Assembly (NCBI GenBank): GCA_942492115.1
Contig: CALODL010000013.1
Coordinates: 1-64,000 of the forward strand
DNA from: CALODL01 sp942492115
GTDB taxonomy: Bacteria > Planctomycetota > Phycisphaerae > UBA1845 > CAIVHJ01
Direction: 5' to 3'
DNA: 64,000 nt
Every line of letters starts with the position of its first letter. The stretch's first letter is position 1. The position numbers and the translations under genes were made by a program. The notes beneath the pieces are model-generated. The model did no database searches, was not told the DNA's origin, and saw nothing but the letters and a program-made list of their open reading frames with translations. This document shows positions 27,990 to 36,031 of this stretch, in pieces.

Positions 27990-28690
27990 GACGGGGCACG
28001 TCACCCTGAAGACCACCACAAGCAATACAAGAAGCATCCCCGCCCCGCGAGGATCCAACGGGGCAGAGCCCCTTGGCAGGGGGCTCGGGGGACGGCCGTC
28101 CCCCGAAGCTAAGTCTGACATCCGGGCTCGGGGGACGGCCGTCCCCCGAAGTTAAGTCAGCAGAGTAAGTGCGAGAAGACAGTTCCCCTGGCGGACGGGG
28201 CATTCACTCTGAAGCATGATACGTTGCGATTGTGCGAAAGATTCCCCGCCCCGCGAGGATCCAACGGGGCAGAGCCCCTTGGCAGGGGGGCTCGGGGACG
28301 GCTGTCCCCCGAAGTTAAGTCTGACATCTGGGCTCGGGGGACAGCTGTCCCCCGAAGTTAAGTCTGACATCCGGGCTCGGGGGACGGCCGTCCCCCGAAG
28401 TTAAGTCAGCAGAGTAAGTGCGAGAAGACAGTTCCCCTGGCGGACGGGGCATTCACTCTGAAGCATGATACGTTGCGATTGTGCGAAAGCATCCCCGCCC
28501 CGCGAGGATCCAACGGGGCAGAGCCCCTTGGCAGGGGGCTCGGGGGACGGCTGTCCCCCGAAGTTAAGTCTGATGTCCGGGCTCGGGGGACGGCTGTCCC
28601 CCGAAGCTAAGTCTGACATCCGGGCTCGGGGGACGGCCGTCCCCCGAAGTTAAGTCTGACATCCGTCCCCCGAAGTCAAGTCTGACATCA
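27990..28690. repeat. Composite tandem repeat array with 20-bp palindromes
   Basis: Three block types alternate. Block A (GGATCCAACGGGGCAGAGCC core) starts near 28036, 28241 and 28491. Block B is a 43-bp unit containing the palindrome CGGGGGACGGCCGTCCCCCG, at 28086, 28129, 28293, 28335, 28378, 28541, 28584 and 28627, plus a half copy at 28661. Block C (GACGGGGCATTCACTCTGAA core) lies at 28158-28240 and 28406-28490, with a decayed copy at 27991-28035. The order is c-A-BB-C-A-BBB-C-A-BBB-b. Arms of the palindrome are invariant except one lost G at 28293; only the central four bases vary (GGCC, GGCT, AGCT). The unit spans the whole gap between the transporter and egtB; no gene is credible in it. 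Confidence 0.9.
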
Positions 28691-28712
28691 ATGTCTAAAG
28701 GTGCTACACACG

Positions 28713-29993
28713 CTACAACAACTTGCACAATCTGATTCCGCTGAACTGCCAGCGGGTGTCCGGATAGAAGAAGTTGCGGTAGGTCGGACGGACGTGTGCT
28801 GCCGGGGTCGCGCAAGATCCGCCTCGAAGCACGAACTGGTTACACATGAACTTGCCGTTGTATTCGCCGAGAGCGCCGGCAGGGGCACGATAGCCGGGGT
28901 AGGCAATGTAGGGACTTGCAGTCCACTCCCACACGTCTCCGAACATCTGTTGCAGGCCCGGGCCAGCTGCCGGCTGCGGGTGGAAACGTTGGCGCTCGGC
29001 AAAGTTGCCGGCAACCGTCACGGAACAGGCAGCCGTCTCCCAGGTTGCCTCGGTCGGCAACTGTGCACCAGCCCACCGCGCATATGCATCGGCCTCGTAA
29101 TAACTCAGATGCGTGACAGGCTCGTGCGGCTCGAGTTCGCGCGAACCGCTGAGCGTAAACGTCATCCATGACTGACCGTCACGGACCCAGTACAGCGGAG
29201 CGGTCCAGCCGCGGTCACGGACGACGGACCAGCCGTCGGCCAGCCACAGGTCGGCGCGAGAGTAGCCGCCGTCGTCGATGAATTGGCCGTACTCGATGTT
29301 GGTGACGGATCGGGAGGCGAGGGCGAAAGGCGGGACGAGCGTCTCGTGACGAGGACGCTCGTTGTCGTAACTGAAGCCCGGACCGGCATGCCCGATTGAC
29401 ACGATGCCGCCCTCGAATTCGACCCACTCGAGAACGTTGGGGGGATGCTGCTCGGCGCGTACAGCAGCCCAGTACCTCGGCTGCAGCGGATTGCACGAAA
29501 ACACGTGTTTGATATCGGTGAGCATCAACTCTTGATGCTGCTGTTCATGGTGCAGGCCAATCTCGATGACCGCAGCCAACTCTGGAGTCCCGAGGCAATC
29601 GAACTCGTCGAACAGTTGGCTCATACGTTGGTCAACGGCTGCACGATAGCTCAGTATTTCCCGGACGGTCGGGCGCGACAGGATGCCGCGCTGCGGGCGC
29701 GCGAACTGTTCGCCAACCTTGTTGTAATACGAATTGAACAGGAAGGCATAATCGGAATCGTGCGGGATGTAGTCGGGATAGGCAACCGCCAGCACGAAGT
29801 TCTCGAAGAACCACGTCGTGTGGGCAATGTGCCAGCGGGTGGGACTGACGTCAGGCATGGACTGCACCACGAAATCCTCCGGTTCCAGAGGAGCACACAG
29901 GTGCTGGCTGCCCAGACGCACGGTGCGATACCGTTCGGCAAGCTCCGCAGGATCCGCAGTGGATCCGTGCTGCGTCGAGAGGATCCGGGACAT
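28713..29993 (-). CDS. egtB: Ergothioneine synthase EgtB (hercynine sulfoxide synthase)
   Basis: 426 residues. It joins a thiol donor to hercynine by non-haem-iron oxygen chemistry. The N-terminal DinB-like domain supplies the iron ligands: His55 in PTRWHIAHTTWFFE and His149/His153 in GLHHEQQHQELMLTD. The C-terminal formylglycine-generating-enzyme-like domain (from about residue 190) has FSYDNERPRHE, PVTHLSYYEADAYARWAG, LPTEATWE and FGDVWEWTASPY. Whether it uses gamma-Glu-Cys or cysteine is not clear. The start follows GGAGGATAGT. The egtD gene lies 35 bases upstream on the same strand. Confidence 0.93.
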   Translation of the reverse strand: MSRILSTQHGSTADPAELAERYRTVRLGSQHLCAPLEPEDFVVQSMPDVSPTRWHIAHTTWFFENFVLAVAYPDYIPHDSDYAFLFNSYYNKVGEQFARPQRGILSRPTVREILSYRAAVDQRMSQLFDEFDCLGTPELAAVIEIGLHHEQQHQELMLTDIKHVFSCNPLQPRYWAAVRAEQHPPNVLEWVEFEGGIVSIGHAGPGFSYDNERPRHETLVPPFALASRSVTNIEYGQFIDDGGYSRADLWLADGWSVVRDRGWTAPLYWVRDGQSWMTFTLSGSRELEPHEPVTHLSYYEADAYARWAGAQLPTEATWETAACSVTVAGNFAERQRFHPQPAAGPGLQQMFGDVWEWTASPYIAYPGYRAPAGALGEYNGKFMCNQFVLRGGSCATPAAHVRPTYRNFFYPDTRWQFSGIRLCKLL

Positions 29994-30028
29994 ACTATCC
30001 TCCGTGTGGTGTGATCCGGTTCAAGTCA

Positions 30029-31042
30029 TCATGCGATGGAGACCCGCTGGGCAAAACAGTTCAGACTGAACCGCCGGGCCGGGTCGAACCACTGGTCCTC
30101 GATCACCAGCCCACACTCCGCAGCCAGATCTTCGATGTCATCGATAGAATACTTATGGCTGCTTTCCACATGAATCAACTCCCCTTCAGCAAAGTCCACC
30201 TCCATGTCCAAGGCAGGTATGGACACCGTCTGGTCACAGAGGCTCCTCTGCGACATTTCGATGCGACCATGATCAGGATTGTAACGTGCCTGGTATTCGA
30301 ACTTCTCGAGCGAGAAATTCGCTTCCAGTTCTTCGTTCATGCGAATCAATATGTTTTCGTTGAACCTGCGGCCGATGCCCTGACTGTCGTCATACGCCTG
30401 CTCGAGAACTTCAGGATCTTTCTTGAGGTCCATGCCGACCAGTAGACGATCATCCGCATTGAGCCCCATGGCAAGATTCTTCAGGAAAGCGCAGGCATGT
30501 CCGCTCTCCAGATTGCCAATACTCGACCCCAGCCAGGCGACGCACTTGGGGCCGTGAAGGTCTTCATGCACGTGGCGCACACCGTCTGTGTAGTCACCGA
30601 CGATTGCCACTGCCTGCAGCTCTTCGTAGTCTGCAAGCAGAGCTTCGGTACTCTCGACCAGGATCTCACTGGAGATATCGATGGGCACATACGTCAGTTC
30701 GCCCTGCTTACGAATCAGTGCTTCGATCAGCAGCCGTGTCTTGACCGAATTGCCGCTACCCAGTTCCACCAGTGTCGTGTCGGATGGCAGCGTATCAGCA
30801 ATCCCATCAGCCTGGCGCCGAAGGATGTCACTCTCAGCCCGAGTTAGATAGTACTCAGGCTGCTCGCAAATCTGTTCGAAGAGTTGAGACCCTTCCTCGT
30901 CATAAATATGCCTACACGGAAGTGATTTGGGACTACGGGACAGCCCCGCTTGCACGTCCTCTGCAAACGACGTCACTTGCGCCTGTTCGTGGCTGATGAT
31001 TTCCAGGCGATCGACGACATCGCTGCGGCTGGAAGCGCACAT
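30029..31042 (-). CDS. egtD: Histidine N-alpha-methyltransferase EgtD
   Basis: 337-residue SAM-dependent enzyme that trimethylates histidine to hercynine. Visible: IYDEEGSQLFEQICEQPEYYLTRAE, the SAM motif LVELGSGNSVKTRLLIEAL, GSSIGNLE, and the histidine-binding segment EGELIHVESSHKYS (the Glu/Ser pair that positions the substrate). It is first in the egtD-egtB pair. No egtA, egtC or egtE is nearby; many bacteria manage with B and D plus a separate lyase. Confidence 0.94.
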   Translation of the reverse strand: MCASSRSDVVDRLEIISHEQAQVTSFAEDVQAGLSRSPKSLPCRHIYDEEGSQLFEQICEQPEYYLTRAESDILRRQADGIADTLPSDTTLVELGSGNSVKTRLLIEALIRKQGELTYVPIDISSEILVESTEALLADYEELQAVAIVGDYTDGVRHVHEDLHGPKCVAWLGSSIGNLESGHACAFLKNLAMGLNADDRLLVGMDLKKDPEVLEQAYDDSQGIGRRFNENILIRMNEELEANFSLEKFEYQARYNPDHGRIEMSQRSLCDQTVSIPALDMEVDFAEGELIHVESSHKYSIDDIEDLAAECGLVIEDQWFDPARRFSLNCFAQRVSIA

Positions 31043-31150
31043 GTTAGATGTACCTCAGGGAAAAAGTATTGGTGAGACTGCAAAAAGGCATGGATCAACC
31101 CATATGGTAGCGGCTGAGCAAGAAGATTCAAATCAGGTGATCCGAAAGCC

Positions 31151-31181
31151 AAAAAACCGCCAATAGAAGCTGATCGGCGGC
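31151..31181 (-). terminator. Rho-independent terminator of dtd
   Basis: On the minus strand a stem of CCGCC / GGCGG, with a 14-base loop, is followed by six T residues, starting 17 bases beyond the dtd stop codon. Confidence 0.7.
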
Positions 31182-31197
31182 CGTCTTGCCTCATGCT

Positions 31198-31647
31198 TCA
31201 GAAGATTTTCTTAGAATCGACCAACACGCAAATGGGCCCGTCGTTGATCGACGATACATCCATGTGAGCCTGAAACTGGCCCATTTGAACCTGCAGGCCA
31301 GTTTCGCGCAAGGCAGTGCAATATTCCAGGTACATGTCGCGAGCCACATCAGGTGGTGCCGCGCGCGTGTACGCAGGACGATGCCCTTTGCGCGCATCCC
31401 CTTGCGTGGTGAAGGCACTGACCACCAGGCAAGCCCCGGCGACCTGGGCCACATTGAAGTTCATCTTGCCCGCATCGTCATTGAACACACGAAGGTGGCG
31501 GACCTTGTTGACCATGTACGCCACATCATCTGACGTGTCATCGTGTGCGATGCCAAGGTAAACCAGCAGTCCATGGCCGATGCTGCCGATGACCACCTCA
31601 TCGACCACAACGCTGGCTGAGTGAACTCTCTGAATGACTGCGCGCAT
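31198..31647 (-). CDS. dtd: D-aminoacyl-tRNA deacylase
   Basis: 149 residues. Removes D-amino acids and glycine mischarged on tRNA. The start MRAVIQRV is the family N-terminus. The catalytic-loop motif, normally SQFTL, reads SAFTT: the Thr is kept but the Gln is Ala. The second motif, normally NxGPVT, reads NDGPIC: the Gly-Pro chirality clamp is kept but Thr is Cys. The stretch GDARKGHRPAYTRAAPP is otherwise typical. Followed by a clear terminator. Confidence 0.88.
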   Translation of the reverse strand: MRAVIQRVHSASVVVDEVVIGSIGHGLLVYLGIAHDDTSDDVAYMVNKVRHLRVFNDDAGKMNFNVAQVAGACLVVSAFTTQGDARKGHRPAYTRAAPPDVARDMYLEYCTALRETGLQVQMGQFQAHMDVSSINDGPICVLVDSKKIF

Positions 31648-31690
31648 AGATCGTGCTCCAGAGCAGCGGGCGTGCATGCAGGCGTGCGGC

Positions 31691-33127
31691 CTACCAATAG
31701 GACGTGAAGGGCAGGTAGCGGATATAACCGAAGAGCACCAGGGCGAACGTACTCAGCATCACCAGGCTACGGAAGGCCGGCCGCCTGGTACACAGGTAAC
31801 TCCATGTGATGCATCCAATCAGCACGAGGACGGCCAGCGTACCACAGAGTACACGCCCCCAACTGTTGTCGTCCGACGTGTTTTCCAGTGGCCACATCCC
31901 CATCCCCAAAGCAAAAACCACGCCGAATGCCGCAGCCATGAAGCTGCTCCGTCGCGCCGCGGGGATCAGCCGTCCGGCCGTCGTCCACGCCCAGCCGCCA
32001 GGCATCAACTGCTGCACCCAGACGCCCGCCAACCACATCCACAGCCCGGTAGCCACAGCACATGACAGCACCAGAGCGTTGAGGATCATCGGGAACCGCT
32101 GGACAAGCGGAACGGGCTCCGCCGGCACGAGCAGCATACCGAGCATGCACAACATCATGGTCAGCAGCCCGAAGGCCAGTTCGCCGAGTCCTTCACGCCA
32201 GTGGCGGTGCACGACCAGAAACACGGCCACGCCGGCCACCAGAGCCGCTGCGGCCGCGGCCAGCGGTGGCCCGGATCGGCGAAACGCATCGGCCGTCGAC
32301 GGGAAAATCAGCAAAATGATGCCCATCATGGCCACGAACAGGCCGGCCCACAACACGCTGCCCTGCAACCCCGGCCAACTGCGCGGTCGCCGCAGCAGGT
32401 AGCGAATGTCGAGCTGCCAGGCACGGTTGCGCCCAGTTCGCCAGCTCCAGCCCTGGAGCACGACGAAGCCAAACACCAGGGTCGCGCTCCCGCACATCAT
32501 GGCCAGAGCCCAATGACTGGGTGGACCGATCTGGGGGATGACCGCGCTTGTGCCATCGGTGATCACGGGCGGAATCAGCAGACATTGCCACAGCAAAGCC
32601 ATGAGCAGCACCCAGAACAACGGGGCCATGAGCAGTGCGCTGCGGGTAGCGCGGGTCATGACCAGACACACGCCGGCCACGCCGATGAGATCGATGACAC
32701 CCGTGAGATCGTCGAACAGCCAGGCCGAATCATCGAGCAGCGTATAGCTCCATGATTGGATCATGGCCAGGGCCAACTGTGACACGAGCATGTAGGCACA
32801 AACGGCCACGACGTAGACGCAGCACACGACGCACATCAACTGGCCAGCGATGATCCCGGGATGATGGACCCGTACACGCCCGAGTTCGCCGCAGCGCCAC
32901 CGCACAGCCCACACGACGAGTGCAAGGACCACGCCCAGCAGTGCAGCCACCTGGCGCGCGACAATGTGCGGCAGGACTTGCGGACCACTGAGGACCTCGT
33001 AGAGAAGGATCGCGCTGCCGACGGTCAAACCGCCACAGCAGGTCAACCAGCGGGTGTGCGGCCTGTTCGGCACGAGTTTCAGGCAGAGAAAACCGCCGAC
33101 AATGAGAGCGATGCCAATAGCAACCAT
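31691..33127 (-). CDS. Polytopic membrane protein, unknown function
   Basis: 478 residues with roughly 12 hydrophobic segments, starting MVAIGIALIVGGFLCL and ending FALVLFGYIRYLPF. Helices are evenly spread with short Arg-containing loops. I see no recognisable catalytic or transporter motif; the regular layout faintly resembles cytochrome-oxidase- or cyd-like membrane proteins but this is not supported by any ligand pattern. It lies between the sugar isomerase-like gene and dtd on the same strand with short gaps, so co-transcription is likely. Confidence 0.7.
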   Translation of the reverse strand: MVAIGIALIVGGFLCLKLVPNRPHTRWLTCCGGLTVGSAILLYEVLSGPQVLPHIVARQVAALLGVVLALVVWAVRWRCGELGRVRVHHPGIIAGQLMCVVCCVYVVAVCAYMLVSQLALAMIQSWSYTLLDDSAWLFDDLTGVIDLIGVAGVCLVMTRATRSALLMAPLFWVLLMALLWQCLLIPPVITDGTSAVIPQIGPPSHWALAMMCGSATLVFGFVVLQGWSWRTGRNRAWQLDIRYLLRRPRSWPGLQGSVLWAGLFVAMMGIILLIFPSTADAFRRSGPPLAAAAAALVAGVAVFLVVHRHWREGLGELAFGLLTMMLCMLGMLLVPAEPVPLVQRFPMILNALVLSCAVATGLWMWLAGVWVQQLMPGGWAWTTAGRLIPAARRSSFMAAAFGVVFALGMGMWPLENTSDDNSWGRVLCGTLAVLVLIGCITWSYLCTRRPAFRSLVMLSTFALVLFGYIRYLPFTSYW

Positions 33128-33161
33128 GACGTGTGCACAGCCGGGCTTCAGCCGTTAAGTG

Positions 33162-34055
33162 TTAACCGGGAGTCCGGGACGGCATTGGCGCGAAGGACGG
33201 TTTGTTCTTGTCGCCCTTGTACGCCGTGAGCGGCTTGCGCTCGATACCACGCAGTGCTTGCAGATAGGTCAGGGCCGCCGGCAGGAAGACCTCCGGCTCG
33301 GCCAACCCATCGACCCACAACTTGGGCCACTCGACCATGAGGTAGCCGGAGAACCCAACCCCCTGGAGCAACTCGAGCAGTCGTTCGAGATCGACGTTGC
33401 CGCGGCCCAGTTGCTCATGTGACTGGAGAACGCCACCGTCGAAACGGGCGTCACCCACGTGGACCATGGCGGCGCGAATACCCAGACGCGGAATTGCGAC
33501 GGACGAGCGGTCCTGGACACTCAAGCCGTTGACAGGATTCCAACACACCTGCAAACCCGGATGCGAGACCGCATCGAGCAGGAACCACAGATCCTTGCTG
33601 GACGCCAGATCACCACTGTTCTCGATCAACAACCCGACCTTGTGGCGACTCGCGTAGTGAGCCAGATCAGCGAGCGTCTCCGCAATACGGCCAAGAGCGT
33701 CGTAGCGGCTGGCCCCTGCAGGCACGTCGCCGGTGAACACCCGGACATAGGGACACCGCAGCCGGCCAGCAAGATCGATATACTCACGGACGATGCTCTT
33801 GTTGTCCCCAATGACCTGGCGGTTCTTCGAACCGAAGCTCGCCGAAGAGGCCAGACTGTAGAGCTCGACTTTGACCGCCGCGCAAGCCGCTACGACGGCC
33901 TCGGAATTCTGGGACAATTCCGGGTGCAGGGGCAGGTGCAGTTCACCCTGCAGGCCGCGAAGCTCGATACCGTCGTAGCCCATCAGGACCGCTTGCTCGA
34001 GAATGGTGCGGAAGTCCCAGGTCGGACAACACAGCGAACTGAAGCCAATCTTCAT
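33162..34055 (-). CDS. Sugar phosphate isomerase/epimerase-like TIM barrel
   Basis: 297 residues of the xylose-isomerase-like/AP endonuclease 2 superfamily. Pattern: MKIGFSSLCCPTWDF, MGYDGIELRG (strand 2 Glu), RVFTGDVPAG, VGLLIENSGD (metal Glu), VCWNPVNG, AMVHVGDARFDGG and YLMVEWPKLW. The Glu-Asn/His-His-Glu metal set is roughly in place, so a sugar or inosose isomerase/epimerase is likely, substrate unknown. ATG 34055 is chosen because the family starts there, although the frame is open upstream. Confidence 0.82.
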   Translation of the reverse strand: MKIGFSSLCCPTWDFRTILEQAVLMGYDGIELRGLQGELHLPLHPELSQNSEAVVAACAAVKVELYSLASSASFGSKNRQVIGDNKSIVREYIDLAGRLRCPYVRVFTGDVPAGASRYDALGRIAETLADLAHYASRHKVGLLIENSGDLASSKDLWFLLDAVSHPGLQVCWNPVNGLSVQDRSSVAIPRLGIRAAMVHVGDARFDGGVLQSHEQLGRGNVDLERLLELLQGVGFSGYLMVEWPKLWVDGLAEPEVFLPAALTYLQALRGIERKPLTAYKGDKNKPSFAPMPSRTPG

Positions 34056-34082
34056 GTGATGCGCTCGATTCGAGGTTGCGAT

Positions 34083-34107
34083 CGCACATAACGCCTCGTT
34101 ATGTGCG
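34083..34107. promoter_or_regulatory. Perfect 11-bp stem palindrome in a divergent gap
   Basis: CGCACATAACG, three-base loop CCT, CGTTATGTGCG. It lies 28 bases before the isomerase-like gene, between that gene and the divergent SpoIIE phosphatase gene. It could be an operator or a leader hairpin; there is no T-run on either side. Confidence 0.55.
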
Positions 34108-34171
34108 AGCCGCGCTTGCATGAGTTGAGTAATGTAGTGATAACGTTGCGTCCTGACAACCGCCCACAACG

Positions 34172-34200
34172 TTGGGCGACATGCCAGTCGCTCATATAAT
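34172..34200 (+). promoter_or_regulatory. Promoter of the GAF-SpoIIE phosphatase gene
   Basis: TTGGGC, 17-base spacer, perfect TATAAT, ending 65 bases before the start codon at 34266. Confidence 0.6.
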
Positions 34201-34265
34201 CCAGTATCGTCGCAACGGCTCGAACGGACCATGACCCCTTGCGATACTGAACCCACAGGAGTTCG

Positions 34266-36005
34266 ATGTCGACACACGATCCCACACTGGCCGACCTCAT
34301 CGGCATCGGCACGCTGCAAACCTTCCAGGACAGCATTGCCAACATAACCCTCTCGCCGACTGTCATTTGCGATCTCGAGGGGCGCCCCGTCATTGGCCCT
34401 GCCGGCCCGACCGCCATCCTTGATCTGTTCCAGAATACCCCGGCGGCGCGGGACATGATCCGCGATGTCCTCAAGACCGTCGTGGACACGGGAACACAGA
34501 CCGCCCTGCCGCTGAGCTTCGATCGCGCGGCGATCGCATTCGATCACCGCACGGTTGGGACCCTCATCATCGGCGGCCGTCCGGACGCGCCGCTGAACGC
34601 AGACCAGAGTGCCCGCATCCGCGTCGCCCTGGGTCTCTCTTCCGGCATCGATCCTGGAGCGATTCTCCGGGCCCAGTCGAGAACCGAACGTGAACGCCGC
34701 TCAGGTCTGCTCGAACAGATGGCCGGAATGTTATCCGAGGTCGCACGAAAGGCCTGGCAGCTACGCGTGGTCGAGGATGAACTTGGAACGGTCCACGATT
34801 TCGTGAAACTCCTGAGCGGCAAACAAGATCCACAGGAAGTCCTCGATTTCGTCGCCCGCAGGGTCTGCGACGTCCTGAACATCGACGCCAGCAGCATTCG
34901 CCTGCTGGATGAGCAACGTGGCGAACTGATCATTCGCGCCGTGCACAACCTGTCGCCGGCGTATCTCGACAAGGGGGCGATTCTTGTCGACGAGAATCCC
35001 ATCGACCGCGCCGCGTTGTCAGGCGAAGCGGTCTACGTCCAGGATGCCCGCACCGATTCGCGCATCCGGTTCCCCGCGCAGGCCAAGTCCGAAGGCATCG
35101 TCAGCGGCCTGAGCGTCGGCATGACCTACCGTGGCCAGACCATCGGCATCATGCGGGTCTACGCGCGCCGGGTGCACCACTTTTCTGCAGCCGAAATCGC
35201 CTTGCTGCGCTCGGTGGCCTCGCAGGCTGCGGCGGTCATCGTGCACAATCGTCTGCTCATGGAAGCCGTCCAGGCTGAACGCTACCATCACCAGTTGGAA
35301 TACGCGGGCAATATTCAGCGGCGCATGATTCCGCGCACGCCGCCCCAGCATCCGGGTCTGCAGGTCGCTACGGTCTACGAGCCCAGTTCCCAGGTCGGTG
35401 GAGACTTCTTTGATTTCTACGGATTCCGTGACTCGGACGAATTGGGCGTGTGCATTGCCGACGTCGTCGGCAAGGGTGTACCCGCTGCCCTGCTGATGGC
35501 CGCATTACGTACCGCATTTCGCCTGTACGCCTACAGCGCAGGCGACGCGGCCGAAGCAGTGACGCTGACCAACATCCACATGCAACGCGAAACCCTGGCC
35601 AGTGAATTTGCCACGGCATTCTACGGCGTGTTCGAAAACAACGGGCGCCGGCTGCTGTTCTGTAACGCGGGCCACGATCCGCCGTTGCTGTGGCGCAATG
35701 GTGACATCACGCCGTTGATGAACGACGGATTCATCATCGGTGTCAACCCGCAGGCACGCTACACCAGCCGCGAGATCACCCTCCTGGAGGGGGATGCACT
35801 GCTGCTGTACACCGATGGCATGTTCGACGCCGTCAACTTCGGTGACGAGTCATATGGTCGTACGCAGCTGCAGGATTCGTTCGCGCGGCACGCCCACCTC
35901 AGCGCAGAGGGCATCGCCAAGAATGTGATCTGGGATGTCCGCCGCTTCGTGGGCCTCGCGGATCAGGCGGACGACATGACCCTCGTGGCCATCAAGGTCA
36001 TCTAG
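34266..36005 (+). CDS. GAF-domain SpoIIE-type protein phosphatase
   Basis: 579 residues, cytosolic. An N-terminal sensory-like region (about 10-150, with SPTVICDLEGRPVIGPAG) is followed by a coiled linker, a GAF domain (about 190-340: DVLNIDASSIRLLDEQRGEL, GIVSGLSVGMTYRGQTIGIM), a second coil (NRLLMEAVQAERYHHQLEYA) and a PP2C/SpoIIE catalytic domain (about 370-579). Metal-site residues appear in SSQVGGDFFDFYGF, CIADVVGKGVPAALLMA, LLLYTDGMFDA and DQADDMTLVAIK. It should dephosphorylate an anti-anti-sigma-like or other Ser/Thr phosphoprotein in a partner-switching pathway; no such partner is adjacent. Confidence 0.88.
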   Translation: MSTHDPTLADLIGIGTLQTFQDSIANITLSPTVICDLEGRPVIGPAGPTAILDLFQNTPAARDMIRDVLKTVVDTGTQTALPLSFDRAAIAFDHRTVGTLIIGGRPDAPLNADQSARIRVALGLSSGIDPGAILRAQSRTERERRSGLLEQMAGMLSEVARKAWQLRVVEDELGTVHDFVKLLSGKQDPQEVLDFVARRVCDVLNIDASSIRLLDEQRGELIIRAVHNLSPAYLDKGAILVDENPIDRAALSGEAVYVQDARTDSRIRFPAQAKSEGIVSGLSVGMTYRGQTIGIMRVYARRVHHFSAAEIALLRSVASQAAAVIVHNRLLMEAVQAERYHHQLEYAGNIQRRMIPRTPPQHPGLQVATVYEPSSQVGGDFFDFYGFRDSDELGVCIADVVGKGVPAALLMAALRTAFRLYAYSAGDAAEAVTLTNIHMQRETLASEFATAFYGVFENNGRRLLFCNAGHDPPLLWRNGDITPLMNDGFIIGVNPQARYTSREITLLEGDALLLYTDGMFDAVNFGDESYGRTQLQDSFARHAHLSAEGIAKNVIWDVRRFVGLADQADDMTLVAIKVI

Positions 36006-36031
36006 GAACAAGATCTGGATACCGCAAAACG

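Noticed and set aside
27990..28690. CRISPR array
   Set aside because: The repeated unit is 43 bp directly abutting or separated by other repeats, not repeat-unique-spacer, and no cas gene is near.
28216..28815. Short open frames in both directions in the repeat array (products rich in GGRPSPxPPAKGL)
   Set aside because: They are translations of the DNA repeats; similar frames appear in each copy and have no ribosome-binding sites.
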